Below, one piece after another: positions 23,816-32,403 of a stretch of DNA of 37,943 nt. The first letter of the stretch is position 1; each line of letters opens with the position of its first letter. The stretch comes from Deltaproteobacteria bacterium (GTDB lineage Bacteria; Myxococcota_A; Polyangia; Haliangiales; Haliangiaceae), in NCBI GenBank assembly GCA_025353585.1, contig JANXOM010000075.1, forward strand, positions 1-37,943, given 5' to 3'. The position numbers and the translations under genes are program-made. The notes beneath the pieces were generated by a model. That model made no database searches, had not been told where the DNA came from, and saw nothing but the letters and a program-made list of their open reading frames with translations.

Positions 23816-25027
23816 ATGGCGGTCGCAATCGGCCCACGCGTGCCTGCCACTGCTCCCATCGCGCCACTCATCTCCTCCCGCGGCTCCCCGAGCGACGCTC
23901 CCCTCACCGAACCCATCGGCGCCACGCCGCTCGTGGCCGCGCCCGCCGGCGTCCGCATCCTGATCGTCGACGACGACGCCCGCCTGCGCCGCACCACCGC
24001 CACCGCGCTCTCGCGGATCGGCTTCCACGTCATCACGGCGGAGGACGCCGCCCCCGCCATCGCGCTCGCGGAGGCGACGCCGCCGGACCTGGCGCTGGTC
24101 GACTTCAACATGCCCACGCCGGGCCTCGACGTGGTGCGCCGCCTCAAGGCGTTGTACGGCTCGGCGGTGTGGGTGGCGGTCTTCAGCGGCGCGGACGACG
24201 AGGACGTGCGCGCGGAGTGCTTCGACGCCGGCGCCGACGACGTGGTCTCGAAGCCGGCGAACGTCGCCGAGCTCCGCCGACGGATGATCGCGGCGGCGCG
24301 CACGCAGCAGGCGTACGTCGAGGCGCGGCTCGCGCGCGAGCGGGCAGACCGGCTCCTCGCGTATGGCGCGGAGGCGTCCGCGATGCTCGCCCACGATCTG
24401 AACAACGGCCTCGCGGTCGCGCTCTCGAACATCACGTACCTCCATGGCGTGCTGCGCCTCGCGGACGAGGACGACAACCGCGCGCTCTCGTCGACGATCA
24501 GCGCGCTCCGGCGCATGTCCGGCCTGGTCGCGAACTTCGTCGACATCCAGCGCTTCGAGGACGCGGCCGTCAAGCCGCGCAGCACCGCGGTCAACGTCCG
24601 ACAGCTCCTGCTCGACGTCATCGACGTGCACGCCTCCGCGATCGGCCGCAGCATCAAGTACTCCGTGTCGTGCGACCACGCGCTCGTGGGCCGGTTCGAC
24701 GAGGCGCTGATCGAGCGCGTGCTGCACAACCTCATCGGCAATGCCGTGCGTTACTGCACCGCGGGCGGCCAGATCCGCGTGGCGGCGACGGCGGTGGATT
24801 CGAGCGACTCGCAGGCGATCGAGATCGAGGTCTTCAACAGCGGTCCGCCCGTCGCGGCCGAGCTCCGCCCGCAGCTCTTCGCGAAGTACGCCCGTGGCGC
24901 AGGCGGCAAGCGCGGCTTCGGCCTCTACTTCTGCCGCCTGGCCTGCGAGGCGCACGGCGGCTCCATCGAGTACCGCTCGCAGGACGACGGCCCCACGTTC
25001 TACGTGCGCCTCCCCGGCCGCACGTAG
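23816..25027 (+). CDS. Receiver-histidine kinase signalling protein
   Basis: A 403-residue soluble protein with a reversed two-component layout: an N-terminal receiver followed by a kinase core. The receiver (about residues 46-160) has the acidic pocket VDDD (51-54), phospho-acceptor Asp96 in LALVDFNMP and Lys146 in VVSKP. The HisKA part has His193 in AMLAHDLNNGLAVALSNI. The HATPase part has the N box LHNLIGNAVRY (Asn305, Asn309) and the G box GKRGFGLYFCRLACEAHGG. There is no membrane segment or sensor domain, so input comes from phosphorylation of the receiver. It is divergent from fliL and convergent with the sigma-54 activator at 25201. A regulatory role for flagellar genes is inferred. 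Confidence 0.87.
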   Translation: MAVAIGPRVPATAPIAPLISSRGSPSDAPLTEPIGATPLVAAPAGVRILIVDDDARLRRTTATALSRIGFHVITAEDAAPAIALAEATPPDLALVDFNMPTPGLDVVRRLKALYGSAVWVAVFSGADDEDVRAECFDAGADDVVSKPANVAELRRRMIAAARTQQAYVEARLARERADRLLAYGAEASAMLAHDLNNGLAVALSNITYLHGVLRLADEDDNRALSSTISALRRMSGLVANFVDIQRFEDAAVKPRSTAVNVRQLLLDVIDVHASAIGRSIKYSVSCDHALVGRFDEALIERVLHNLIGNAVRYCTAGGQIRVAATAVDSSDSQAIEIEVFNSGPPVAAELRPQLFAKYARGAGGKRGFGLYFCRLACEAHGGSIEYRSQDDGPTFYVRLPGRT

Positions 25028-25048
25028 AGACGCCGAGGGCTCGAGCCC

Positions 25049-25198
25049 GCCACGGCTGAACCGCCAGACGCCGAGCACGCCAAGAGGGAGCGCCAGGACC
25101 AGCATCGGATGGGTAGCCCCTCCCGGTTCCGATCTTGGCGCTCCCTCCTGGCGTGCTCGGCGCCTCGGCGGTTCATCCCCGCTCGCGCGAGCCGTGGC
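25049..25198. repeat. Very long inverted repeat between convergent genes
   Basis: Arms 25057-25098 and 25134-25175 are inverted copies, about 38 of 42 bases pairing. The 35-base loop contains an inner stem (ATCGGA 25104-25109 with TCCGAT 25128-25133). Outside, GCCACGGC (25049-25056) pairs with GCCGTGGC (25191-25198). It fills the gap between the kinase and the sigma-54 activator. It may serve as a bidirectional terminator; the size is far above the usual, so a MITE-like remnant or structured RNA is possible. No T-run is present. Confidence 0.8.
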
Positions 25199-25200
25199 GT

Positions 25201-26286
<1,086 letters not shown>

Positions 26287-26299
26287 GAGCCAGACTCAC

Positions 26300-26316
26300 T
26301 GCGTCCAGCGTGCCAG
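26300..26316 (-). promoter_or_regulatory. Sigma-54-like promoter before the activator gene
   Basis: Read on the - strand: CTGGCACGCTGGACGCA. The -24 half CTGGCACG is perfect; the -12 half is ACGCA instead of TTGCA but keeps GC at ten bases from GG. The GC stands 15 bases before the GTG start, the same layout as at fliL. It suggests autoregulation. Confidence 0.5.
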
Positions 26317-26364
26317 CGAAGAAGCGTCATCGATCCTCTTGGTATTAAGCCAACTCACATTTGC

Positions 26365-26380
26365 GATCCGTAATGATCCG
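26365..26380. promoter_or_regulatory. Direct repeat GATCCG spaced by one helical turn
   Basis: GATCCG occurs at 26365-26370 and 26375-26380, ten bases apart, in the unusually AT-rich 187-base gap upstream of the activator gene. Two sites on the same face of DNA are what a dimeric regulator would need. No match to a known operator is claimed. Confidence 0.25.
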
Positions 26381-26432
26381 CAACGATACAAGAGCCACGG
26401 AGTTCTCCCGAGAGTCGATCGCTACCCACCCG

Positions 26433-26448
26433 GGGTGATCGATCACCC
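26433..26448. repeat. Perfect 16-base palindrome
   Basis: GGGTGATCGATCACCC is a perfect palindrome in the gap between the Ser/Thr kinase (stop at 26474) and the sigma-54 activator. It may be an operator for a dimeric regulator or part of a transcription stop for the kinase gene. Confidence 0.4.
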
Positions 26449-26473
26449 AGCGCGCGCTCCTTTTGTCAGGCGA

Positions 26474-28246
26474 TCAGGAACGCGTGCGTCGGCCGGTGGC
26501 CGGCACGATGACGGTGTCCGGACTCGGCCGCATCGTCGGCGGCTCCAGGCCGTCGAGCGTCATGTGGTCGGCCTCGAGATCGAGGAGCTCCTCACGCGGC
26601 GGCTCGGGCGCCTCGAGATCCAGGATGTCCTCGCGCGGCGCGGGCGCGAGGGCCAGATCGAGGTCGAGCATCTCCAGCTCGGTCGCCGTCTCGTGCGGGG
26701 ACGTCTCGGCGCTCGACCCGTGCGGCCGATCGAACGTGATCTCCGGCTCTGGCTCCGGATCGTCGTCGTGGCTGACGGCCATCTCCATGTAGGAGGAGCT
26801 CGGAGGATCGACCGCGTACGGATCGATGTTGAGCATCGTCGCGCTCTCGACGGGCCACTGCGGGGTCGGCACCGTGCCTGTCGGCGCCGTCGCACCGCCG
26901 AACGCGTTCGCGTGCAGCTCGCCCGTGAAGGTCTGACTCGGGCCCTCGCTGCCATCGGCGGCGTCGCCGCCGAAGTCGAGCGTGTGCGACGCGGAGGCCG
27001 ATGCGTGCGCGCTGGGCCCGAGATCGTCGTCGGGCGGCTCGTACGCGCGCGCCTCGAACGTCGTCTGCGCGACGCTCGGTTCGGCCGCGTCGATGGAACC
27101 GCCTCGCCATTCGGCGCCGCCACCGGCGGCGGGCACGCCGGCGCCGTCGAAGCGCGGCGGCGGCGCCGGCTCCAGGTCGAGCAGGTCGATCTCGGTCATC
27201 GCGCGCTTCATCTTCGGGCGCTCCGGCGCCGTCGGCATCGCGCGGTGCTGCGTCACCTCGTCGGGATCCTCTTGCTGGACCTCCGGCAAGGTCGCCTTCG
27301 GACGCGTCGTCTGCCGCGGCGGCGCGGCCTCGGCCCCGATCTCTTCGCGCCAGCGCATCACCTCGCCGACGGTCGACTCGTCGCGGTACGCGCGGCGGAT
27401 CGTCTCCAGCGCGTTCCGGAGCGCGGCCGCCGTGGACCAGCGGTCATCGCGCACGCGGGCGAGCGCCTGCAAGACGATCGCGTCGAGCGTCGGCGGGCAC
27501 GCCGGGTTCAACGCGGACGGCGGCTGCACCACTCCCGTGCGTACGCGCTGCACGATCTCCATTTCGTTCGCGCCGGTGAACAGGCGCCGGCCGGTGAGCA
27601 GCTCCCACGCGACCACTCCCGTCGAGAACACGTCGGCGCGGCCATCGAGCGGCTTGCCCGTCAGCGCTTCGATCGACATGTAACCGAGCTTGCCCTTGAC
27701 GAGGCCCGTCGTCGTCGCGAAGCGGCCCGTGATGGCCTTGGCCACGCCGAAGTCGATGACGCGCAGGTGCCCGTCGTCGGCGACGAGCAGGTTCGACGGC
27801 GACAGGTCGCGATGGATGATATTGAGGCGGTCGCCGAGCGTGTCGTTGCCGTTGCACGCGTAGTCGAGCGCGTCGCACAGCTCGCTGATGAGCGCGATCA
27901 CCACGCCGATGGGCGCCGGCTTCTTCGCCACGTGCGCCTTGCGGATGAGCTGCATCATCGACTGACCCGCGATCAGCTCCATCGCGATGAAGTGCGTCGA
28001 GCCGATCCGGCCGAGGTCGAGGATCGCCACGATGCCCGGGTGGTGCAGCCGCGATGCGATCTGGCCTTCGCGCAGAAAGTCGTCGGTGAAGGTCTTGTCG
28101 TCGACGTGCTGCGGCAAGAGCCGCTTGAGCGCGACCTCGCGCGCGACCCCATCACCGCGATCGAACGTCGCGCGGTGCACGGTCGCCATGCCGCCGGCGC
28201 CGATGCACTCGTACACCGTGTACGGTCCGAATCGCTCCTCGATCAC
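26474..28246 (-). CDS. Cytosolic Ser/Thr protein kinase
   Basis: A 590-residue Hanks-type kinase. The catalytic domain (about residues 8-285) has the Gly loop IGAGGMATVHRA, Lys41 in EVALKRLL, the catalytic loop HRDLSPSN (145-152), the form common in Myxococcota, and DFG (165-167). The APE motif reads SIE. No membrane segment is seen. The C-terminal 290 residues are acidic, Pro-rich and low-complexity, with repeated LDLE-type motifs (LLDLEPAPP, LDLDLALAPAP, ILDLEAPEPP, LLDLEADH) that could be docking peptides. Ligands or targets are unknown. A membrane FHA protein that could read phospho-Thr is encoded at 32404. Confidence 0.9.
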   Translation of the reverse strand: MIEERFGPYTVYECIGAGGMATVHRATFDRGDGVAREVALKRLLPQHVDDKTFTDDFLREGQIASRLHHPGIVAILDLGRIGSTHFIAMELIAGQSMMQLIRKAHVAKKPAPIGVVIALISELCDALDYACNGNDTLGDRLNIIHRDLSPSNLLVADDGHLRVIDFGVAKAITGRFATTTGLVKGKLGYMSIEALTGKPLDGRADVFSTGVVAWELLTGRRLFTGANEMEIVQRVRTGVVQPPSALNPACPPTLDAIVLQALARVRDDRWSTAAALRNALETIRRAYRDESTVGEVMRWREEIGAEAAPPRQTTRPKATLPEVQQEDPDEVTQHRAMPTAPERPKMKRAMTEIDLLDLEPAPPPRFDGAGVPAAGGGAEWRGGSIDAAEPSVAQTTFEARAYEPPDDDLGPSAHASASASHTLDFGGDAADGSEGPSQTFTGELHANAFGGATAPTGTVPTPQWPVESATMLNIDPYAVDPPSSSYMEMAVSHDDDPEPEPEITFDRPHGSSAETSPHETATELEMLDLDLALAPAPREDILDLEAPEPPREELLDLEADHMTLDGLEPPTMRPSPDTVIVPATGRRTRS

Positions 28247-28305
28247 CCAGGTCTATGTTCCCACATCTCGCGCGCAGGGGGAGTGGGTCGCTGTAGGCTG
28301 GCGCC

Positions 28306-28941
28306 ATGAACGACCTCGTTCTGTATGCGGACACCGGGTTCGTCAGTCCGTGGGTATTTCACGCACTGGTCGCACTCGAGGAGAAGCGCCTGCCCTACCG
28401 CCTCGAGACGGTGCCGCTCCCCATCCCCGCGGCGCAGCGCGCGGCGTTCCAGGCCCGGGGCATCCTGGGCACCGTGCCGATGCTGGTCCACGGCGAGCTG
28501 TGGGTGACCGAGTCCCTGGCGATCTCCGAGTACCTCGCGGAGCGGTTCCCGGTGCCGGACCACCCGCGGCTCTTTCCGGCGGACCTCGGCGAGCGCGCGC
28601 GGGCCCGTCAGGTGATGTCGATGATCCGGACGAGCTTGTTCGCGCTCCGGACGGACCGGCCCACGAGCTCGGTGTTCGGGCGACCGGTCTCCGCGCCGCT
28701 CGGCGCGCAGGCGGCGGCGGACGCGGGGGAGCTCGTCCGCGTCGCGACCGCCCTCATCACGCCCGGCGCCACGAGCCTGTTCGCGACCTGGTGCATCGCG
28801 GACGTGGATCTCGGCCTCGCGCTGATGCGGCTCGTGGCGAACGGCGACCCGGTGCCGGCGCACGTCCACGCGTACGCGACGGCGCAGTTTCAGCGGCGGT
28901 CGGTGCGAGCGTACCTCTCGCGCGTGCCGACGACGCCGTGA
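28306..28941 (+). CDS. Glutathione S-transferase-like protein
   Basis: A 211-residue protein with a thioredoxin-like N-terminal domain and a helical C-terminal domain. Marks are LYADTGFVSPWVFHALVALEEKRLPYRLETVPL, the cis-Pro motif GTVPMLVHGELWVTESLAISEYLAERFP (residues about 54-81) and a helical tail ending in SVRAYLSRV. It resembles the YfcF group (Ser in the early VSPW motif). The substrate cannot be read from the sequence. It is divergent from the kinase and convergent with the asparaginase-like gene. Confidence 0.85.
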   Translation: MNDLVLYADTGFVSPWVFHALVALEEKRLPYRLETVPLPIPAAQRAAFQARGILGTVPMLVHGELWVTESLAISEYLAERFPVPDHPRLFPADLGERARARQVMSMIRTSLFALRTDRPTSSVFGRPVSAPLGAQAAADAGELVRVATALITPGATSLFATWCIADVDLGLALMRLVANGDPVPAHVHAYATAQFQRRSVRAYLSRVPTTP

Positions 28942-28949
28942 GGATCGGG

Positions 28950-28961
28950 CCGCCCGGGCGG
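28950..28961. repeat. Palindrome between convergent genes
   Basis: CCGCCCGGGCGG is a perfect 12-base palindrome in the 21-base gap between the GST-like and asparaginase-like genes. It could act in ending transcription from both sides, but has no loop and no T-run. Confidence 0.25.
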
Positions 28962-28962
28962 G

Positions 28963-29844
28963 CTACGGCGCGGCGAGCTGGTCGCCGCGGTCGGCGCCGC
29001 TGATCCACGCGCACGGCATGTGCGCCGAGAGGTGCACGGTGGCGAGGGCGGTCGCGCTCACCACGATGACCCCGGCGGTGCCGCCGGTCACGCGCGCGAG
29101 GTCGGCGAGGCTCGCCGCGGCGGCCGCCGCCGGCGACGCGCCCGCGGCGACACGGATGGCGATGGCGTGGGCCAGCGCGACGCGCAGGATCGCCTCGCCG
29201 TCGCCGGTCGCCGAGATCGCGGCGGCGCCGTCGGCCCACGTGCCGGCGCCCGCGATCGGCGAGTCACCCACCCGGCCGCTGCGCTTGCCCGCCACGCCGC
29301 CAGTCGACGTGGCCGCCGCGAGGTGGCCGCGCGCATCCCGGGCCACGGCGCCGACGGTGCCGCCGCCCTTCTCGCCGGGCTCCGCGAGCACCGCCCGCAG
29401 CCGCGCGCGCGCGCGATCCGTCACCAGCGAGCCGTCGAGCACGGGCCGGATGCCGTGCTCCGCCGCGAACTCCCAGGCCATCGGTCCGACGAGGAACGCG
29501 TGCTCGCCGGCGTCGAGCACGGCGCGCGCGAGCTGCACGGCGCAGCCGAGGTTCGGTACGGCGCCGACCGCGCCGATGCGTTGCGTGGTCCCGTCCATCA
29601 CGGCCGCGTCCGTCTGCACCTGGCCGTCCCGCGTGAGCGCGGCGCCGGTCCCCGCGTTGTAGGTGGGGTCGTCCTCCAGCACGCGCACGGCCGCGACCAC
29701 CGCGTCCAGCGCCGACCCGCCCGCCGCCAGCACCGCATGGCCGGCCTCGGCCGCCGCGCGCACCCCGGCCCGCACCCGTGCATGGCGCTCGGGCGCGACC
29801 ATGCCCGCGCCGCCGTGCACCACGATCGCAGGCCGCTCGGTCAC
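28963..29844 (-). CDS. Isoaspartyl peptidase/L-asparaginase (Ntn hydrolase)
   Basis: A 293-residue type 2 asparaginase/isoaspartyl dipeptidase. It begins with PAIVVHGGAG, carries DDPTYNAGTGAALTRDGQVQTDAAVMDG, and has the autocleavage site GGGTVGAVARD with nucleophile Thr163. The beta chain contains TSTGGVAGKRSGRVGDSPIAGAGTWAD, the substrate-binding segment. By family it splits itself at Thr163 into alpha and beta chains and hydrolyses isoaspartyl dipeptides or asparagine. The stop of the upstream propeller gene overlaps its start by four bases. Confidence 0.91.
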   Translation of the reverse strand: MTERPAIVVHGGAGMVAPERHARVRAGVRAAAEAGHAVLAAGGSALDAVVAAVRVLEDDPTYNAGTGAALTRDGQVQTDAAVMDGTTQRIGAVGAVPNLGCAVQLARAVLDAGEHAFLVGPMAWEFAAEHGIRPVLDGSLVTDRARARLRAVLAEPGEKGGGTVGAVARDARGHLAAATSTGGVAGKRSGRVGDSPIAGAGTWADGAAAISATGDGEAILRVALAHAIAIRVAAGASPAAAAAASLADLARVTGGTAGVIVVSATALATVHLSAHMPCAWISGADRGDQLAAP

Positions 29845-30938
29845 CGGGGGTGCGTCTCCCGTTCCTTCGACTCGATGATGGGCTGCGCCATGATCCGCGC
29901 GAGCTCCGGCAGGTACTCCGGGTCGGCGTGCAGGGCGGCATCATCCAGCGCCGCGATCGCGACGGCCGGCGTCAGCCGCGCGATCGGTCCCACGCGGTCC
30001 TCGAGCAGGCGCGCCACCGGCCGCGGCTCGCGCGTGTCGATGACGATCACCGACGAGAACACGGCGCGCCCGTCCGCGCCGCGCAAGAGCGACGTCGCGA
30101 GGACGTAGCGGCCGTCGCGCGACCAGACGGGCCCGCTCTCGTCGGTGAGCGGCAGGTCCACGAGCACGTCCGGCTCGCCCCCCGCCCGCGCGACGATGAA
30201 GAGCTCGCTGTCCACGAGGCCCGGCGCGCGCGCCACGGGCCGCGCGAAGACGAGGCGGGCCCCGTCGGGCGAGATCGCCGGCGCGCTGTCCGTCGTGCCG
30301 GTGGTCAGCGCGCGGATCGTGCCGTCCGCCGCGCGCTCCTCCAGGTGCGAGGCGATCGTGCCGTCCCCGCGATCCTCGACGGCGGCGTACGCGATGACGT
30401 CGCCCGGCGCGACGGTCGGCGTGACCTCGTGGCCCGCGCCGCGCGTCAGTTGCTCCGCCGCCCCGAGCACCGGCCGCGGTCCGTCCAGCGCCACCGGCGC
30501 CCGCCACAGATCGAAGCCATGGCCTCCGCGCGTCGAGGCCCAGATGATCGCCGCGCCGTTCGCGGACCACGTCGGGTGCGCGTCGGTCGCCGGGCCGGTC
30601 GTCACGGGGACCGGCACCGCCGCTGGCGCGAGCCGCGCGATCCACAAGCTCGTCTCGGCGAGCGGGCGGCCACGGCTCGACGCGAACACGAGCCACCTGC
30701 CGTCGGGCGACACGGCCGGGTTCGTGTCGCGCGCGAGCGTCGCGGACGCCTGCACGAGCTCGAGCTGGCGGTCGCCGTGCTCGTCGATCGCCACGAGCCG
30801 GGCGCCCCGCGCGTCGCCTTCGGAGACGACGATCGCGATCCGCGGCGGAGCCGGCGGCGGCACCACCGCGCCGACCCGCGGCCGACACGCGCTCACGCAC
30901 GCGAGCGTGCAGAGCGCGGAGAGATTACTTCGAAGCAG
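29841..30938 (-). CDS. Beta-propeller (PD40-like) lipoprotein, start uncertain
   Basis: The protein has at least five PD40/TolB-like blades: PAVSPDGRWLVFASSRG, HPTWSANGAAIIWASTRGG, TPTVAPGDVIAYAA, APAISPDGARLVFARP and GPVWSRDGRYVLATS. A short lipoprotein signal is visible (LRSNLSALCTLACVSAC, with VSAC as lipobox), but no ATG, GTG or TTG stands before it without a long overlap of the upstream gene. The CTG at 30938 gives the best signal peptide. An ATG at 31031 would add an Arg/Pro-rich stretch and overlap the previous gene by 107 bases; a GTG at 30896 would lose the signal. The role is unknown; such proteins often bind at the outer membrane or in the periplasm. Confidence 0.72.
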   Translation of the reverse strand: MLRSNLSALCTLACVSACRPRVGAVVPPPAPPRIAIVVSEGDARGARLVAIDEHGDRQLELVQASATLARDTNPAVSPDGRWLVFASSRGRPLAETSLWIARLAPAAVPVPVTTGPATDAHPTWSANGAAIIWASTRGGHGFDLWRAPVALDGPRPVLGAAEQLTRGAGHEVTPTVAPGDVIAYAAVEDRGDGTIASHLEERAADGTIRALTTGTTDSAPAISPDGARLVFARPVARAPGLVDSELFIVARAGGEPDVLVDLPLTDESGPVWSRDGRYVLATSLLRGADGRAVFSSVIVIDTREPRPVARLLEDRVGPIARLTPAVAIAALDDAALHADPEYLPELARIMAQPIIESKERETHPR

Positions 30939-31251
30939 GCGCAGCGGCGGGCGCGGCGGCCGGGGCCGCGGCGGCCGGGGCAGTGGCGGGGGCCGGCGCA
31001 GCCGCCGGAGCCGGCGTCGGCGCGGGCGCATCGACGGCCTTCTTCTTGCTGAGGTTGGACATATTCATGTCCTTCGTCAGGTCCTTGTGCTCGGGAGGGA
31101 TGACGAAGTAGACGACCGCGGCGGCGACGAGCATGACCGCGGCGACGATGCCGCCGATCATGTAGGCCTTGGACTGCGAGTCCGCCTGGTACTGCTCGAA
31201 CACCACGAAGTGCTGCTCTTGCTGCGGCGGCAAGGAGGTGAAGTTCATCAT
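30925..31251 (-). CDS. Small single-pass membrane protein, Ala/Pro-rich tail
   Basis: A 108-residue protein of unknown function. Residues 1-28 are polar (FTSLPPQQEQHFVVFEQYQADSQ), residues about 30-52 form one membrane helix (YMIGGIVAAVMLVAAAVVYFV), and the tail after DMNMSNLSKKKAVDA is made of Ala/Pro repeats (about residues 75-107). The repeats suggest a flexible linker or cell-wall-spanning arm. It overlaps the propeller gene and is probably in one operon with it and the asparaginase-like gene. Confidence 0.7.
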   Translation of the reverse strand: MMNFTSLPPQQEQHFVVFEQYQADSQSKAYMIGGIVAAVMLVAAAVVYFVIPPEHKDLTKDMNMSNLSKKKAVDAPAPTPAPAAAPAPATAPAAAAPAAAPAAAPASK

Positions 31252-31380
31252 CGGATGCCTCGATTATCTGAAGGATTCGGGGGCGAGACGCAATCAACTA
31301 CGTCGTTCTGATGTCTCGCGCGTTGAAACGAAGACAGCCGGCGACAAGCACGTAGGACAACCGCCTCGCGAATGGGTTCC

Positions 31381-32370
31381 ATGAAACGACACCTCGCTCT
31401 TGCGCCAGTGATCTTCATAGGTTGCGCGAGCCGCGGGGACGCGAGCCCGGCGGCGCCGCCGATCTCCGACCGCGCGCCGACCGCGGCCGTCGCCGCGGCC
31501 GCGCCCCGTGTCGCCCCCCGTGTCGCCCCCGAGACCACGCTCGGCGTCAGCGACAAGGGCATCTGGAGCGACCTCGACGATCAGGTCCAGCTCCCCCTGC
31601 CCGCCGACCTGGCCCCCGCCCGCGTCACCGCCCGCCTCGACGACAAGCACGCGCTGCTCGTCCTCTCGATCGACGACTTCCCGCGCAAGGTCTACCCGCT
31701 CGGCGGCCCCGCCCGGCTCGCCGTCGGCCACTTCGCGCTCGCCCTCCGCCCCGGCGACCGCGCCGAGCTCGCCCCTCTCCTCGCCGAGGCGCGCGTGACC
31801 GAAGGCCCGCCCGCGCACGACCGTGACGGTGATGGCATCCCCGATCCGCTCGACGTCCTCCTCGGCGCGAAGAAGACCGCGCTCAACGCCGACGCGTACA
31901 CGGAGGGCTACTTCGACCTGGCGTACCCGAACGGCGACATGCCCCGCGACAAGGGGGTCTGCACCGACGTCGTCATCCGCGCCGTCCGCAACGCCGGCCT
32001 CGATCTCCAGGCCGCGCTGCACGAGGACATCGCGGCCGCGCGCGCCGCATACCCGATGGTGAAGGGCTTCGGCGACCCCAGCATCGACCAGCGCCGCGTC
32101 GGCACGCTCCTGCCGTACTTCGTTCGCCACTGGGAGAAGCACTCGCCCGCCATCGACGATCCCGCCGACACGCTGCGCCCCGGCGACGTCATCTTCATGG
32201 ACACGTTCCCGAACCGCGCCGGCCCAGATCACATCGGCGTGCTCTCCGACCGGCTCACCGACGACGGTCATCCGTTCGTGATCAACAACTGGACCGACGG
32301 CACCGTGACGAAGGAGATGGATCTTCTCCCGTTCGTCCCCGTGCTCGATCGCTATCGACTTCCGCCGTGA
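31381..32370 (+). CDS. DUF1287 lipoprotein with Ca-type repeat
   Basis: The C-terminal half (from about residue 170) is a DUF1287 domain, related to NlpC/P60-type cysteine hydrolases: DKGVCTDVVIRAVRNAGLDL holds the likely nucleophile Cys194, GPDHIGVLSD holds His284, and INNWTDG follows. The N-terminus MKRHLALAPVIFIGCAS looks like a lipoprotein signal (a second ATG lies three codons upstream at 31372). Residues about 147-158 (DRDGDGIPDPLD) match the thrombospondin type 3 calcium repeat. The middle part is low-complexity. By family a cell-wall peptidase or amidase is possible, but no DUF1287 activity is claimed here. Confidence 0.8.
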   Translation: MKRHLALAPVIFIGCASRGDASPAAPPISDRAPTAAVAAAAPRVAPRVAPETTLGVSDKGIWSDLDDQVQLPLPADLAPARVTARLDDKHALLVLSIDDFPRKVYPLGGPARLAVGHFALALRPGDRAELAPLLAEARVTEGPPAHDRDGDGIPDPLDVLLGAKKTALNADAYTEGYFDLAYPNGDMPRDKGVCTDVVIRAVRNAGLDLQAALHEDIAAARAAYPMVKGFGDPSIDQRRVGTLLPYFVRHWEKHSPAIDDPADTLRPGDVIFMDTFPNRAGPDHIGVLSDRLTDDGHPFVINNWTDGTVTKEMDLLPFVPVLDRYRLPP

Positions 32371-32403
32371 GATAGCGTTTTCGGCGTGCTACGCTCCAGC
32401 CGC

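Noticed and set aside
28209..28222. GTACACCGTGTACG near the start of the kinase gene, resembling part of the RAYT repeat
   Set aside because: It encodes the normal kinase start (YTVYE) and shares only a short word with the repeat.
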